DNA of 64,000 bases from an uncultured Alphaproteobacteria bacterium (GTDB lineage Bacteria > Pseudomonadota > Alphaproteobacteria > Caulobacterales > Caulobacteraceae). The translations under genes and the position numbers were made by a program. The stretch is from positions 1-64,000 of the forward strand of contig CALETE010000076.1 of assembly GCA_937920085.1 (NCBI GenBank), given 5' to 3'. Positions 25,715 through 34,371 of the stretch are shown piece by piece. A model generated the notes under the pieces. It saw nothing but the letters and a program-made list of their open reading frames with translations, was not told the origin of the DNA and searched no databases. Positions within the stretch are counted from its first letter, which is position 1. Every line of letters begins with the position of its first letter.

Positions 25715-26773
25715 ATGTTTTGGCGTGTAGTCCTTGTCGTCATGATCGGCGGACTGGCAGCAGGGTGCTATGGCCCTGTTCCGGTGCAGCCTTTTGCCGA
25801 GTCTCGCACGCCCCCTGACTTGGCTTCTCGGTTTTTCCAGCCCGAGGGGTGGGCTTGGGGGTTCATACAGGTCGGGTCAAATCCCCCTCAAAGATACGGC
25901 GTGGTGTCCACTTGGCGCGTGCCAAGGGCGACAATCATAATCCTGCCAGACACTCAAGATTGCACTGAAGCGTGGTTTGAGACCGCCACAGACCTTACCC
26001 ACAGGCGCTATTCCGTGTGGGTCCTAGACCGCGCCTCTGAATGTGGATCAGGGCGGATTCGCGCGCCGAGTGACCGGGTTGATGTGGCCTCCTTTGCGCC
26101 AGATATTGCCGCCGTGAAGGCTCTACTTCGGATCGTAGTGCGGCCAAACGGCGATACACCCGTTATCCTCTTAGGCCAGGGTCAGGGTGCAATTCTTGCG
26201 CTCAGCGCGGTAGAGACCGGCCTTAAGGTCGACGGATTGGTCCTCTCCTCGCCCTCAATGAAGAGCACCGCAGAATGGCGACCGTGGTCGCAATCGACCC
26301 CAGATGCTTTCCAATCGGCAAAAACCCATGATCCTTGGCGTGGGCATGTCACGCAATCGTGGATGACTGCCAATCCCGACCTTCGTGGCTCTGGGCCGAG
26401 TTCAAGATGGTTGCGTCAAGCTACCCAATTCGACCAGGACGCGCGCAGGAATGCTAAGGGCCTAGGCTTAACAACCCTCATTCTTAGCCCCGGCCCCGCC
26501 CTTACGAAGGATCTCGACCTCTGCGGGGCAATCGGAACCTGTTCCTTGATCCCTCTGATAGACGCGAGGCCAGCGCTAAGCTTGGAACAGGATACGTGGC
26601 GAGGTCCCTGGCTTGACGCCATCGTTCGCTTTATTGCGGTGAAAGCGGATGCCGCTAGACGTGTCGGACCAGATCGGAATGCGCCAGCCATCCCTTCGGT
26701 CCCAAGCCCGCTTAGCGAGGACCAGAGGTCGAAGGATACAATCTCAGGATCGGATCAGAATTCCGACCTTTGA
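25715..26773 (+). CDS. Alpha/beta-hydrolase-fold lipoprotein lacking the nucleophile
   Basis: A 352-residue predicted lipoprotein. Residues 1-18 are a lipoprotein signal with lipobox LAAGC and Cys18. The rest resembles serine hydrolases of the lysophospholipase type: a beta strand IIILPDTQ near 75, YSVWVLDRASECGSGR near 99, and PVILLGQGQGAILALS. That last motif normally reads GxSxG; here it is GQGQG (154-158) with Gly156 where the Ser nucleophile should be. It is therefore probably inactive as a hydrolase and may bind lipid or glycan. A conserved strand then GPSP or CGAIGTCS follow. It diverges from lipA and lies 85 bases away; no clear ribosome site is visible. Confidence 0.75.
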   Translation: MFWRVVLVVMIGGLAAGCYGPVPVQPFAESRTPPDLASRFFQPEGWAWGFIQVGSNPPQRYGVVSTWRVPRATIIILPDTQDCTEAWFETATDLTHRRYSVWVLDRASECGSGRIRAPSDRVDVASFAPDIAAVKALLRIVVRPNGDTPVILLGQGQGAILALSAVETGLKVDGLVLSSPSMKSTAEWRPWSQSTPDAFQSAKTHDPWRGHVTQSWMTANPDLRGSGPSSRWLRQATQFDQDARRNAKGLGLTTLILSPGPALTKDLDLCGAIGTCSLIPLIDARPALSLEQDTWRGPWLDAIVRFIAVKADAARRVGPDRNAPAIPSVPSPLSEDQRSKDTISGSDQNSDL

Positions 26774-26902
26774 ATTGTGCATGATGCCTCGCTTAACCCA
26801 TGGAAGTTGCGCTCACGGAAGGTAACGGACCTTTTCAAGGCTTTGCGCACTGGCTAGGCTAGCCTCAAGACAGCCGACAATCGGTCGGGGAGGACAAAGC
26901 AC

Positions 26903-28459
26903 TTGTCGGAAATATTTGATCCGCGCGCCGCAGAGCGCACCGTATTTCAAGCCCTGCTGGACGCCCGCACCAAATTCGGCGCAAAGAAGATGATCCTCGA
27001 AGATCAGGACCGTAACCCGCTCAGCTATACCGACCTCGTCCGAGGGGCCTTCGCATTGGGCCGCAAGATTGCAGCGATGACGCAACCGGGCGAGCGGGTG
27101 GGCGTTATGCTCCCGGCAAGCTCGGCAGTGGTGGTGACCTTTTTTGCTCTTCACGCCTTTGGTCGGATACCGACCATGCTCAACTTCACCTCAGGCCTTC
27201 GAAACCTGAAAGCGGCCTGTGAACTGGCTGGGGTGAAACACGTCCTGACCGCCGGAAAATTCATTGAGCAAGGCAAGTTGCATGACCTGACCGACGCCCT
27301 CGAGTCCGTGGCCAAGGTCGTCTATCTCGAAGACGTCCGCGAAAGCGTTGGTTTGGCTGACAAACTCTTTGCAGCCACCGCTGGCCTGATACCACAGGCC
27401 TTTCTTGCAAAAGCCCAGGCCTCCGACCCCGGCGTTATTCTCTTCACGTCGGGCAGCTTTGGTACGCCCAAGGGTGTTGTTTTGAGCCAGGCCAACCTGG
27501 TGGCCAATGTGCTGCAAATTGCCGCTCACATCGATCTCGACCCTGACTGGGTCATGTTCAATCCCCTCCCCACCTTCCACTGCTTTGGCCTGACGGCAGG
27601 GGTTCTCTTGCCGATCCTGACAGGCATGAAGGCCTTCCAATACCCCTCGCCCCTGCACACAAAAATCATTCCGCCTCTCATAAAGGACTGCAAGGCGTCG
27701 ATATTGTTGGCGACCGACACCTTTGTGAACCAATACGCTCGGGTGGCTGAGCCCGATGAAATGAGTGGGCTAAAATTCATCGTCTGCGGTGCCGAAAAGG
27801 TTCGCGAAGAAACCCACAACCTGATCACCGAGCGCTTTGGAAACGTGCCTGTGCTTGAAGGCTATGGAATGACAGAAGCCGCGCCTGTGGTGGCGGTGAA
27901 TAAGCCGACCGATAATCGCCGGGGCACGGTGGGTGGCCTCTTGCCTGGGATTGAAGTGCGCCTTGAGCCCGTCGAGGGCATTTCCGGAGGTAGTCGCTTT
28001 TATGTTCGCGGAACGAATGTGATGTCTGGCTATCTCTTGCCAGACGGGACGGTAGAGACACCCGAGGACGGTTGGCATGATACCGGTGACGTTGTGTCTA
28101 TTTCCGAAGACAATTGGATCAAAATTCTGGGTCGAGTGAAGCGCTTCGCCAAGGTCGGCGGGGAAATGGTGTCCCTGACGGCGGCGGAGGACTTAGCGGC
28201 AACCGTCTGGCCAGAAGCGCGCCATGCCGTGGTCGCTATGCCTGATCCAAAAAAAGGCGAGCGGCTGGTCCTTTTCACCGATCAACAGGACGCGGACTCT
28301 TCAACCCTCCTGGCTCATGCCCAATCGATTGGGGCCCCGGAGTTGGCTGTGCCCAAGAAGATCCTGCGGATCGCTGAAGTTCCCGTGCTGGGAACAGGCA
28401 AAACGGACTATGTGGCCCTTCAACGCATGGCCGAAACGGACGGGCGGCGGGCCGCCTAG
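26903..28459 (+). CDS. AMP-forming acyl-CoA/acyl-ACP synthetase
   Basis: A 518-residue adenylate-forming ligase that activates a carboxylate, probably a fatty acid, with ATP. Core motifs are FTSGSFGTPKGVVLS (phosphate loop), GYGMTEAAP, GWHDTGD and GRVKRFAKVGGEMVS, ending with TGKTDY that carries the catalytic Lys. The lack of the second typical acyl-CoA half and the overall form resemble the acyl-ACP synthetase part of Aas. The start is TTG at 26903, supported by GGAGGAC 8-14 bases upstream. It sits alone, converging with lpdA after a 7-base gap. Confidence 0.88.
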   Translation: MSEIFDPRAAERTVFQALLDARTKFGAKKMILEDQDRNPLSYTDLVRGAFALGRKIAAMTQPGERVGVMLPASSAVVVTFFALHAFGRIPTMLNFTSGLRNLKAACELAGVKHVLTAGKFIEQGKLHDLTDALESVAKVVYLEDVRESVGLADKLFAATAGLIPQAFLAKAQASDPGVILFTSGSFGTPKGVVLSQANLVANVLQIAAHIDLDPDWVMFNPLPTFHCFGLTAGVLLPILTGMKAFQYPSPLHTKIIPPLIKDCKASILLATDTFVNQYARVAEPDEMSGLKFIVCGAEKVREETHNLITERFGNVPVLEGYGMTEAAPVVAVNKPTDNRRGTVGGLLPGIEVRLEPVEGISGGSRFYVRGTNVMSGYLLPDGTVETPEDGWHDTGDVVSISEDNWIKILGRVKRFAKVGGEMVSLTAAEDLAATVWPEARHAVVAMPDPKKGERLVLFTDQQDADSSTLLAHAQSIGAPELAVPKKILRIAEVPVLGTGKTDYVALQRMAETDGRRAA

Positions 28460-28466
28460 ATCGAAG

Positions 28467-29867
28467 CTAGATGTGAAGGACCTTGCCAAAAGCATCTAGG
28501 GCCGACTCGTGCATGGCCTCGCTCATGGTCGGGTGCGGATAGACTGTGGCGTGGAGTTCAGCCTCTGTGGCTTCTAGGGTCATGGCCAAGGCATAGCCTT
28601 GGATCATTTCGGTAACCTCTGCGCCGATCATGTGTGCGCCAATCAAGGCACCGGTCTTGGCGTCGAACACGGTTTTCACAAAGCCCTCGGTCTCACCGGA
28701 CGCAATGGCCTTGCCATTGGACCGAAAGGGGAAGCGACCAACCTTGATCTCGATGCCCTCTTCCTTGGCCTGGGCTTCTGTAAGGCCGATGGAAGCGACC
28801 TGCGGCGTCGAATAGGTGCAGCCGGGTATAGGTGCCGTCAAATTAGAGGATGGCAGGCCAGCAATATGCTCGATGCAGTGGACCCCCTCGTGGCTCGCCT
28901 TGTGCGCCAACCAGGGCGGCCCGGCCACATCGCCAATGGCATAGAGCCCAGGAACCCCGGTCGCGCCATGGCCGTCGGTGACGATATGGGTGCGCTCAAT
29001 TTGAACGCCGAGCGCCTCCAGGCCCATATCCTCGACATTTCCCACAATGCCAACCGCGACAATGGCCACATCTGCACTCAGGGTTTCTGTCTTACCGGCC
29101 GTATCCAGATCTAGACTGACCCCAGTCTTAGTCGCCCTCAAGCTTTTCACAGTGGCACTGACCCGGAACGTCAATCCGCGCTTCTCAAAGGCCTTTTGCG
29201 CAGCCTTTGAAACCTCTTCGTCCTCCACCGGCAAGATGCGCGGCAGGCTCTCGATGACGGTCACATCCGATCCCAGGGCGCAATAGAAGCTGGCGAACTC
29301 AATACCAATGGCCCCAGAGCCGATAACCAGAAGGGATTTAGGGGCGGCCTTCGGAACTAGGGCTTCTCGATAGGTCCAAATTCGCTCACCGTCTGGGACT
29401 AGGCCAATGGCAGGAAGGGTCCGTGCTCGCGCCCCTGTGGCTAGGATCACGTGTTTCGCTGTCAAGCTGCGGGAACCGCCAGCCTTCAGGGCGACAACCA
29501 CCTTTGGGGCCGCTGTGCCCTTTTCGAGCTTGGCGTACCCCTCAATCACCTCGATCTTATGCTTCTTCATCAAGAAGGCGACGCCGGCATTAAGCTGGGT
29601 AGAGACCCCTCGGGAGCGCTTCACAACGGCATCGAAGTCGAAGCTGGCCCCCTCAACCTTCAGGCCGTAGTCGCCAAGATGACCGAGCTGCTCGTAGACC
29701 TCAGCAGACTTAAGCAGGGCCTTGGTGGGGATACACCCCCAATTTAGGCAGATACCGCCTAGCAGTTCTCGCTCAACAATCGCCGTCTTAAAGCCCAGTT
29801 GGCTAGCGCGGATGGCCGTAACGTAACCGCCAGGACCAGATCCGATAACAATGACGTCGAAATCCAT
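28467..29867 (-). CDS. lpdA: Dihydrolipoyl dehydrogenase (E3)
   Basis: A 466-residue flavoprotein that reoxidises dihydrolipoamide and passes electrons to NAD. The FAD motif GSGPGGY is at 9-15, the redox disulfide Cys40-Cys45 in GGICLNWGCIP, the NAD motif GSGAIGIEFA near 180, and the dimer His in YPHPTMSEAMHE at the end. It is the last gene of the leftward pdh operon, 10 bases after pdhC, so it serves the pyruvate dehydrogenase complex and perhaps other lipoyl complexes. Confidence 0.97.
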   Translation of the reverse strand: MDFDVIVIGSGPGGYVTAIRASQLGFKTAIVERELLGGICLNWGCIPTKALLKSAEVYEQLGHLGDYGLKVEGASFDFDAVVKRSRGVSTQLNAGVAFLMKKHKIEVIEGYAKLEKGTAAPKVVVALKAGGSRSLTAKHVILATGARARTLPAIGLVPDGERIWTYREALVPKAAPKSLLVIGSGAIGIEFASFYCALGSDVTVIESLPRILPVEDEEVSKAAQKAFEKRGLTFRVSATVKSLRATKTGVSLDLDTAGKTETLSADVAIVAVGIVGNVEDMGLEALGVQIERTHIVTDGHGATGVPGLYAIGDVAGPPWLAHKASHEGVHCIEHIAGLPSSNLTAPIPGCTYSTPQVASIGLTEAQAKEEGIEIKVGRFPFRSNGKAIASGETEGFVKTVFDAKTGALIGAHMIGAEVTEMIQGYALAMTLEATEAELHATVYPHPTMSEAMHESALDAFGKVLHI

Positions 29868-29877
29868 GGCTTTGGCC

Positions 29878-31152
29878 TCAAACGATCATGGTGATGGGAT
29901 CTTCGATCAGAACCTTGAAGGCCTGTAGCCAACGAGCCCCCACAGCCCCATCGACGACCCTGTGATCGCAGGTCAGGGTCACAGTCATCATCGTGGCGAT
30001 CGCCAATTGATCGCCGACCACAATGGCTCGCTTCTCACCGGCTCCAACGGACAAGATCGCACCCTGGGGCTCGTTGATGATCGAGGCGAAGGCCTTAATC
30101 CCAAACATGCCTAGGTTGGAGATAGAGAAGGTGCCGCCCTGAAATTCTTCTGGCTTCAGCTTCTTTGAGCGTGCTCTGACTGCGAGATCCTTGGCCTCTG
30201 TCGCGATTTGCGCCAGGCCTTTAAGCTCTGCGGACCGGATAATCGGTGTGATAAGCCCCCCCTCCACCGCCACAGCCATGGCAATGTCCGCATGGTGATG
30301 CAGAGCTATGCCTTCGGGGGAATAGCTGGCATTTGCCTCAGGCACTTGCTTCAAAGCCACTGCCGCAGCCTTGATCACGAGATCATTGACGCTGACCTTG
30401 ATGCCTTGGGCTTCCAAAATGCCATTGACCTTCGCCCGCGCCGCCAGCAGGCCGTCGATATTCAGGTCGATGGTCAGGGGGAAGTGCGGCACATCCCTGA
30501 AGCTATCCGTCATCCGACGGGCAACGGTCTTTCGCATGCCATCCAGCGGGACCAAATCATAGCTGCCGTCGGCAATGCCCATCTGTGCAAGGGACTGGGC
30601 CTGACGCGGCGCCATTGGCAGCACAGGTACAGCAACTGGCGCTGGCCTTGGCTGTTCAGTGACCTTAGGCGCGCCCGGAATCGCGGTTTCAACGTCAGAC
30701 TTGATAATGCGACCATGGGGTCCCGTTCCCCTGATCGAAGACAGATCGAGGCCTTTTTGATCTGCGATCCGGCGGGCCAGGGGTGAGGCAAAAATCCGCC
30801 CGCCCCTGTCGGTCGCCGTTTCAAGTGGCGCAGGCGCGAGCATCGCTGGCGACACCGTCACGACGGGTGTTGCAATCACAGGCACCGTTGGCACGACCAC
30901 AGGCTTTGTTTCACCGCCCGATAGACGCGCAATGGGCGTATTGACCTTGACCTCCTCGGTCCCCTCAGGAACCAGTATGGCTTCCACAACCCCCTCGTCG
31001 ACCGCCTCCACTTCCATGGTGGCCTTGTCAGTCTCAATTTCGGCAATGACATCGCCGCTTCGGACGGTATCCCCGGCCTTGATGAACCACTTGGCGAGGA
31101 TTCCCTCTTCCATGGTCGGCGATAAGGCGGGCATTAGAATATCAGTAGACAT
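29878..31152 (-). CDS. pdhC: Pyruvate dehydrogenase E2 (dihydrolipoamide acetyltransferase)
   Basis: A 424-residue acetyltransferase that transfers acetyl to CoA and forms the core of the complex. An N-terminal lipoyl domain has the lipoyl Lys in IETDKATME (about 40-48); a Pro/Val-rich linker follows; the peripheral subunit-binding domain is FASPLARRIADQKGLDL; the catalytic domain ends with DHRVVDGAVGARWL. ATG at 31152 (MSTDILMPALSPTMEEG) is preceded by purines; the longer frame lacks similarity. Its lipoyl domain is almost the same as that of PdhB. Confidence 0.96.
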   Translation of the reverse strand: MSTDILMPALSPTMEEGILAKWFIKAGDTVRSGDVIAEIETDKATMEVEAVDEGVVEAILVPEGTEEVKVNTPIARLSGGETKPVVVPTVPVIATPVVTVSPAMLAPAPLETATDRGGRIFASPLARRIADQKGLDLSSIRGTGPHGRIIKSDVETAIPGAPKVTEQPRPAPVAVPVLPMAPRQAQSLAQMGIADGSYDLVPLDGMRKTVARRMTDSFRDVPHFPLTIDLNIDGLLAARAKVNGILEAQGIKVSVNDLVIKAAAVALKQVPEANASYSPEGIALHHHADIAMAVAVEGGLITPIIRSAELKGLAQIATEAKDLAVRARSKKLKPEEFQGGTFSISNLGMFGIKAFASIINEPQGAILSVGAGEKRAIVVGDQLAIATMMTVTLTCDHRVVDGAVGARWLQAFKVLIEDPITMIV

Positions 31153-31180
31153 GGTCAGGCGCTCACGCAGGGGGTCATGG

Positions 31181-31570
31181 CTATTCCTGTGACAAGTGGC
31201 TGAGATGGTCGGCGTTTGCCTCCCAGTTCTGTCCATCAAATTCAGAGAGGTTCAGGGTGACGGGAGCGTCAAGGCAGCGCGCATTGACCGACCAGCCATC
31301 AGGATTTGATCGAGGCCGGTAGAAGGATTTCACCCCACAGGCCTTGCAGAAGAGGTGCTTGGCAACGCCTGTGTTGAAGACATATTCCGTGAGTGCAGGC
31401 TCGCCCTCAGTCAGACGGAAACGGCTGGCCGGGACAATCATGTGAACAAAGCCGACCTTTGCACACATGGAACAATTGCAGGTCTGAGCCTCCACTGGTT
31501 CAACAAGCGCGACGTCAAATCGTACTGCGCCACAGTGACAGCCGCCGGTGTGCCATTTCAAATCACTCAT
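31181..31570 (-). CDS. GFA-family zinc protein inside the pdh operon
   Basis: A 129-residue protein of the GFA/CENP-V fold, a family named for glutathione-dependent formaldehyde activation. Zinc ligands are Cys11 and Cys13 (GGCHCGAVRF), Cys31, Cys33 and Cys36 (CNCSMC) and Cys75 and Cys78 (FCKACGVKS). ATG at 31570 overlaps the pdhB stop as ATGA, and pdhC starts 28 bases after it, so it is translated as part of the pdh message. Its role there is unknown; handling of a thiohemiacetal or a structural role are possibilities only. Confidence 0.87.
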   Translation of the reverse strand: MSDLKWHTGGCHCGAVRFDVALVEPVEAQTCNCSMCAKVGFVHMIVPASRFRLTEGEPALTEYVFNTGVAKHLFCKACGVKSFYRPRSNPDGWSVNARCLDAPVTLNLSEFDGQNWEANADHLSHLSQE

Positions 31571-32907
31571 CGATAGCAAACCGCCTTGGCGGCCAGAACG
31601 ATTTTCTCGACGCTTGGCAAGGACAGCAGTTCCAGATTGGCCGCATAGGGCATGGGAACATCTTCCTGGCAAACCCGCGTGGGAGGAGCGTCGAGGTAGT
31701 CGAACGCATGCTCTAGCACCCGCGCCACCACTTCAGCGCCCACCCCCATAGGGCCCCATCCCTCTTCAGCTGTAACGAGGCGATTGGTCTTCTTCACGCT
31801 CTCGACGATGGTTTCGTGGTCCAAGGGCCGAAGGGTGCGAAGATCGATAACTTCGGCGTCAATCCCTTGGGCGGCAAGGTCGTCCGCAGCCTTCAGCGCC
31901 AGACCCACCATGCGAGAATGGGCGGTGATGGTGACATCCTTACCCACACGGCGAACCTTGGCCTTGCCAATCGGGACCACCCAATCGACATCTGCCGGGA
32001 TTTCGAACTCGGTCCCATAGAGCATTTCGTGCTCCAGGAAGACCACAGGATTGGGATCACGGATGGCAGCCTTGAGAAGGCCCTTAGCGTCCGCGGCGTC
32101 ATAGGGCGCAATGACCTTCAACCCGGGGATCTGCGCATACCAGGCTGAATAGTCCTGACTGTGTTGGGCACCAACGCGGGCAGCAGCACCGTTTGGGCCG
32201 CGGAACACAACAGAGCACCGGATCTGGCCCCCTGACATATAAAGAGTCTTGGCTGCAGAATTGATGATGTGATCAATGGCCTGCATCGCGAAATTGAAGG
32301 TCATGAACTCGATAATGGGCTTCAGACCGGCCATGGCAGCCCCGACGCCCAGACCTGCAAAGCCATGCTCAGTTATGGGGGTATCGATGACCCTCCGGTC
32401 CCCGAACTCCTGCAGCAAATCCCGGCTGACCTTATAGGCTCCCTGATATTGGGCGACTTCTTCACCCATCAGGAAGACGGCGTCATCCCGACGCATTTCT
32501 TCGGCCATGGCATCCCGAAGGGCGTCGCGCACGGTGATCTTCACCATCTTGACGTCAGCGGGCAGTTCCGGGCGGATGGCCACCAGAATCGAAGGCGCCG
32601 GGGCGAGATTCACGGGTTCGGGTGCGACCACAGGCACGGGCGGTGGTGCTGGCGCCGGCACAACCGGCGCTTGCCCCACAAGCCTAGCAATCGGCGTATT
32701 GACCTTCACCTCTTCAGAACCTTCGGGGATCAAGATCGCTTCGATCACGCCCTCGTCCACCGCCTCGACCTCCATGGTCGCTTTGTCAGTCTCGATCTCG
32801 GCAATCACGTCGCCGCTACGCACTGTGTCCCCGGCCTTTACAAACCATTTGGCGAGGGTCCCCTCTTCCATGGTCGGGGACAGGGCCGGCATAAGGATGT
32901 CGGTCAC
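31567..32907 (-). CDS. pdhB: Pyruvate dehydrogenase E1 beta with N-terminal lipoyl domain
   Basis: A 446-residue subunit that with PdhA decarboxylates pyruvate and acetylates lipoate. Residues 1-76 are a lipoyl domain (IETDKATMEVEAVDEG), then a short Pro/Ala linker to about 120. The transketolase-like part begins with ITVRDALRDAMAEEM, has VFLMGEEVAQYQGAYKV and GAQHSQDYSAWYAQIPGL, and ends with a domain around DAEVIDLRTLRPLD. The lipoyl fusion is typical of alphaproteobacteria and adds a swinging arm to E1. Its ATG overlaps the pdhA stop. Confidence 0.96.
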   Translation of the reverse strand: MTDILMPALSPTMEEGTLAKWFVKAGDTVRSGDVIAEIETDKATMEVEAVDEGVIEAILIPEGSEEVKVNTPIARLVGQAPVVPAPAPPPVPVVAPEPVNLAPAPSILVAIRPELPADVKMVKITVRDALRDAMAEEMRRDDAVFLMGEEVAQYQGAYKVSRDLLQEFGDRRVIDTPITEHGFAGLGVGAAMAGLKPIIEFMTFNFAMQAIDHIINSAAKTLYMSGGQIRCSVVFRGPNGAAARVGAQHSQDYSAWYAQIPGLKVIAPYDAADAKGLLKAAIRDPNPVVFLEHEMLYGTEFEIPADVDWVVPIGKAKVRRVGKDVTITAHSRMVGLALKAADDLAAQGIDAEVIDLRTLRPLDHETIVESVKKTNRLVTAEEGWGPMGVGAEVVARVLEHAFDYLDAPPTRVCQEDVPMPYAANLELLSLPSVEKIVLAAKAVCYR

Positions 32908-33932
32908 TGAGCGGCCTCCAGATAGACGTCTGTGTACAGCTCCGAAGGATCGGGCTCCGGACTTGTGCGGGCGAACTCTGCGGCATCGGCAACGATCCGC
33001 TTCACATCCGCATCAATGGCCTTCAAGGCCGCGTCGTCAGCCCATCCGTTCTTTTCCAGAAGTTCTTGAAGGTGGTCGATCGGATCCCTGGTCTTGCGGA
33101 CCTGGTCGACTTCCTCCCGTGTGCGATATTTCGCCGGATCACTCATGGAATGGCCACGATACCTGTAGGTTTTCATCTCAAGAATATAGGGGCCCTTGCC
33201 CGAACGCGCGTGCTCAGCAGCCCGGCCAGCGGCATCGCGGACAGCCACGACATCCATGCCGTCCACTTCCTCACCTGGGATCAGGAAGGACGCGCCGCGC
33301 TTATAAAGATGGGTCTCTGCCGAGGACCGCTCTATCGAGGTGCCCATGGCGTATTGATTGTTCTCGATCACGTAGACAACCGGCAGGCTCCACAGCTCGG
33401 CCATGTTGAAGCTCTCATAAACTTGGCCCTGGTTGGCTGCCCCATCGCCAAAATAGGCAAAGCAGACATTTCCGTTGGCCTTGTATTTGTTCGCTAAAGC
33501 CAGGCCGGTGCCAAGGCTTACCTGCGCACCGACAATGCCATGGCCGCCGTAGAAATCGGCCGTTGTCGAGAACATGTGCATGGAGCCGCCCTTGCCTTTA
33601 GACGACCCTCCCGCCCGGCCAGTCAGCTCGGCCATGACCTCCCGGGGATCCATGCCACAGGCCAGCATGTGCCCATGGTCTCGATAGCCGGTGATCACTT
33701 GGTCGCCGGCTTTTTTGATCGCCTGGACGCCAACAGCAATGGCTTCCTGCCCGATATAGAGATGGCAGAACCCACCAATCAAACCCATGCCATATAGCTG
33801 CCCCGCGCGCTCTTCAAAGCGACGGATCATAAGCATGTCCCGGTAATAGCCGAGCAACTCGTCCTTCGTAGCGGTAGCCCCGACCGGAGCCTTCTTCGTT
33901 TTAGACGCTGAGACAGCGGGGCTTCTCGCCAT
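32904..33932 (-). CDS. pdhA: Pyruvate dehydrogenase E1 alpha
   Basis: A 342-residue thiamine-diphosphate-dependent subunit. MLMIRRFEERAGQLYGMGLIGGFCHLYIGQEA near 33-64 and the GDGAANQGQVYE...ENNQYAMGTS thiamine motif (GDG...NN) are diagnostic. The phosphorylation-loop segment YRGHSMSDPAKYRTREE follows at about 260. It is the first gene of the pdh operon, 61 bases downstream of ftsB, probably with its own promoter in between. Confidence 0.97.
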   Translation of the reverse strand: MARSPAVSASKTKKAPVGATATKDELLGYYRDMLMIRRFEERAGQLYGMGLIGGFCHLYIGQEAIAVGVQAIKKAGDQVITGYRDHGHMLACGMDPREVMAELTGRAGGSSKGKGGSMHMFSTTADFYGGHGIVGAQVSLGTGLALANKYKANGNVCFAYFGDGAANQGQVYESFNMAELWSLPVVYVIENNQYAMGTSIERSSAETHLYKRGASFLIPGEEVDGMDVVAVRDAAGRAAEHARSGKGPYILEMKTYRYRGHSMSDPAKYRTREEVDQVRKTRDPIDHLQELLEKNGWADDAALKAIDADVKRIVADAAEFARTSPEPDPSELYTDVYLEAAQ

Positions 33933-33993
33933 GAGTCACTCCAGGTATTTATCTTCGAGGTCCGGCGTGACCCGCATGAGCAGCCCCCGGACC

Positions 33994-34290
33994 TTACGGG
34001 TTCAGCCTGATCACATAGTCCCTTGGATCGGCGAAACCTAACAGGGAACGAGCTCGCTCCTCCAGAAGATCGGCCGACATAGACTCGTCCCGCAATAGGT
34101 GCGCGCGAGCCTCCAAGTCTTCTCTTTGGCTAAGGATAGCTTGAAGCTCAGCTGTCTTGGCCGCAAGCGTCGCGTCGCGCTCACCTGTCATCAGAATTCC
34201 CCGGTCACCCGTCAAAGCGTGAAATCCGAAGTAGGAAATCAGCAGGGCCAACCCGAAGGTTGTGAAATAGGTGCGAAGAACGGAGAGCAC
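33994..34290 (-). CDS. ftsB: Cell-division protein FtsB/DivIC family
   Basis: A 98-residue bitopic membrane protein of the septum. A single hydrophobic segment at about 9-27 (FTTFGLALLISYFGFHALT) is followed by a coiled coil at about 40-75 and the C-terminal ARSLLGFADPRDYVI segment that recalls the conserved GxxxPxE region. It sits upstream of pdhA, and in alphaproteobacteria a septum-formation-initiator gene is commonly found between eno and pdhA, as here. Confidence 0.85.
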   Translation of the reverse strand: MLSVLRTYFTTFGLALLISYFGFHALTGDRGILMTGERDATLAAKTAELQAILSQREDLEARAHLLRDESMSADLLEERARSLLGFADPRDYVIRLNP

Positions 34291-34371
34291 TGGGCCGGAA
34301 TCACCTGATCAAAAAGATGAGTTCACATTGCTCGCACATGCTTAACCAAGGCTTTCCGAGGCGATGAACCC

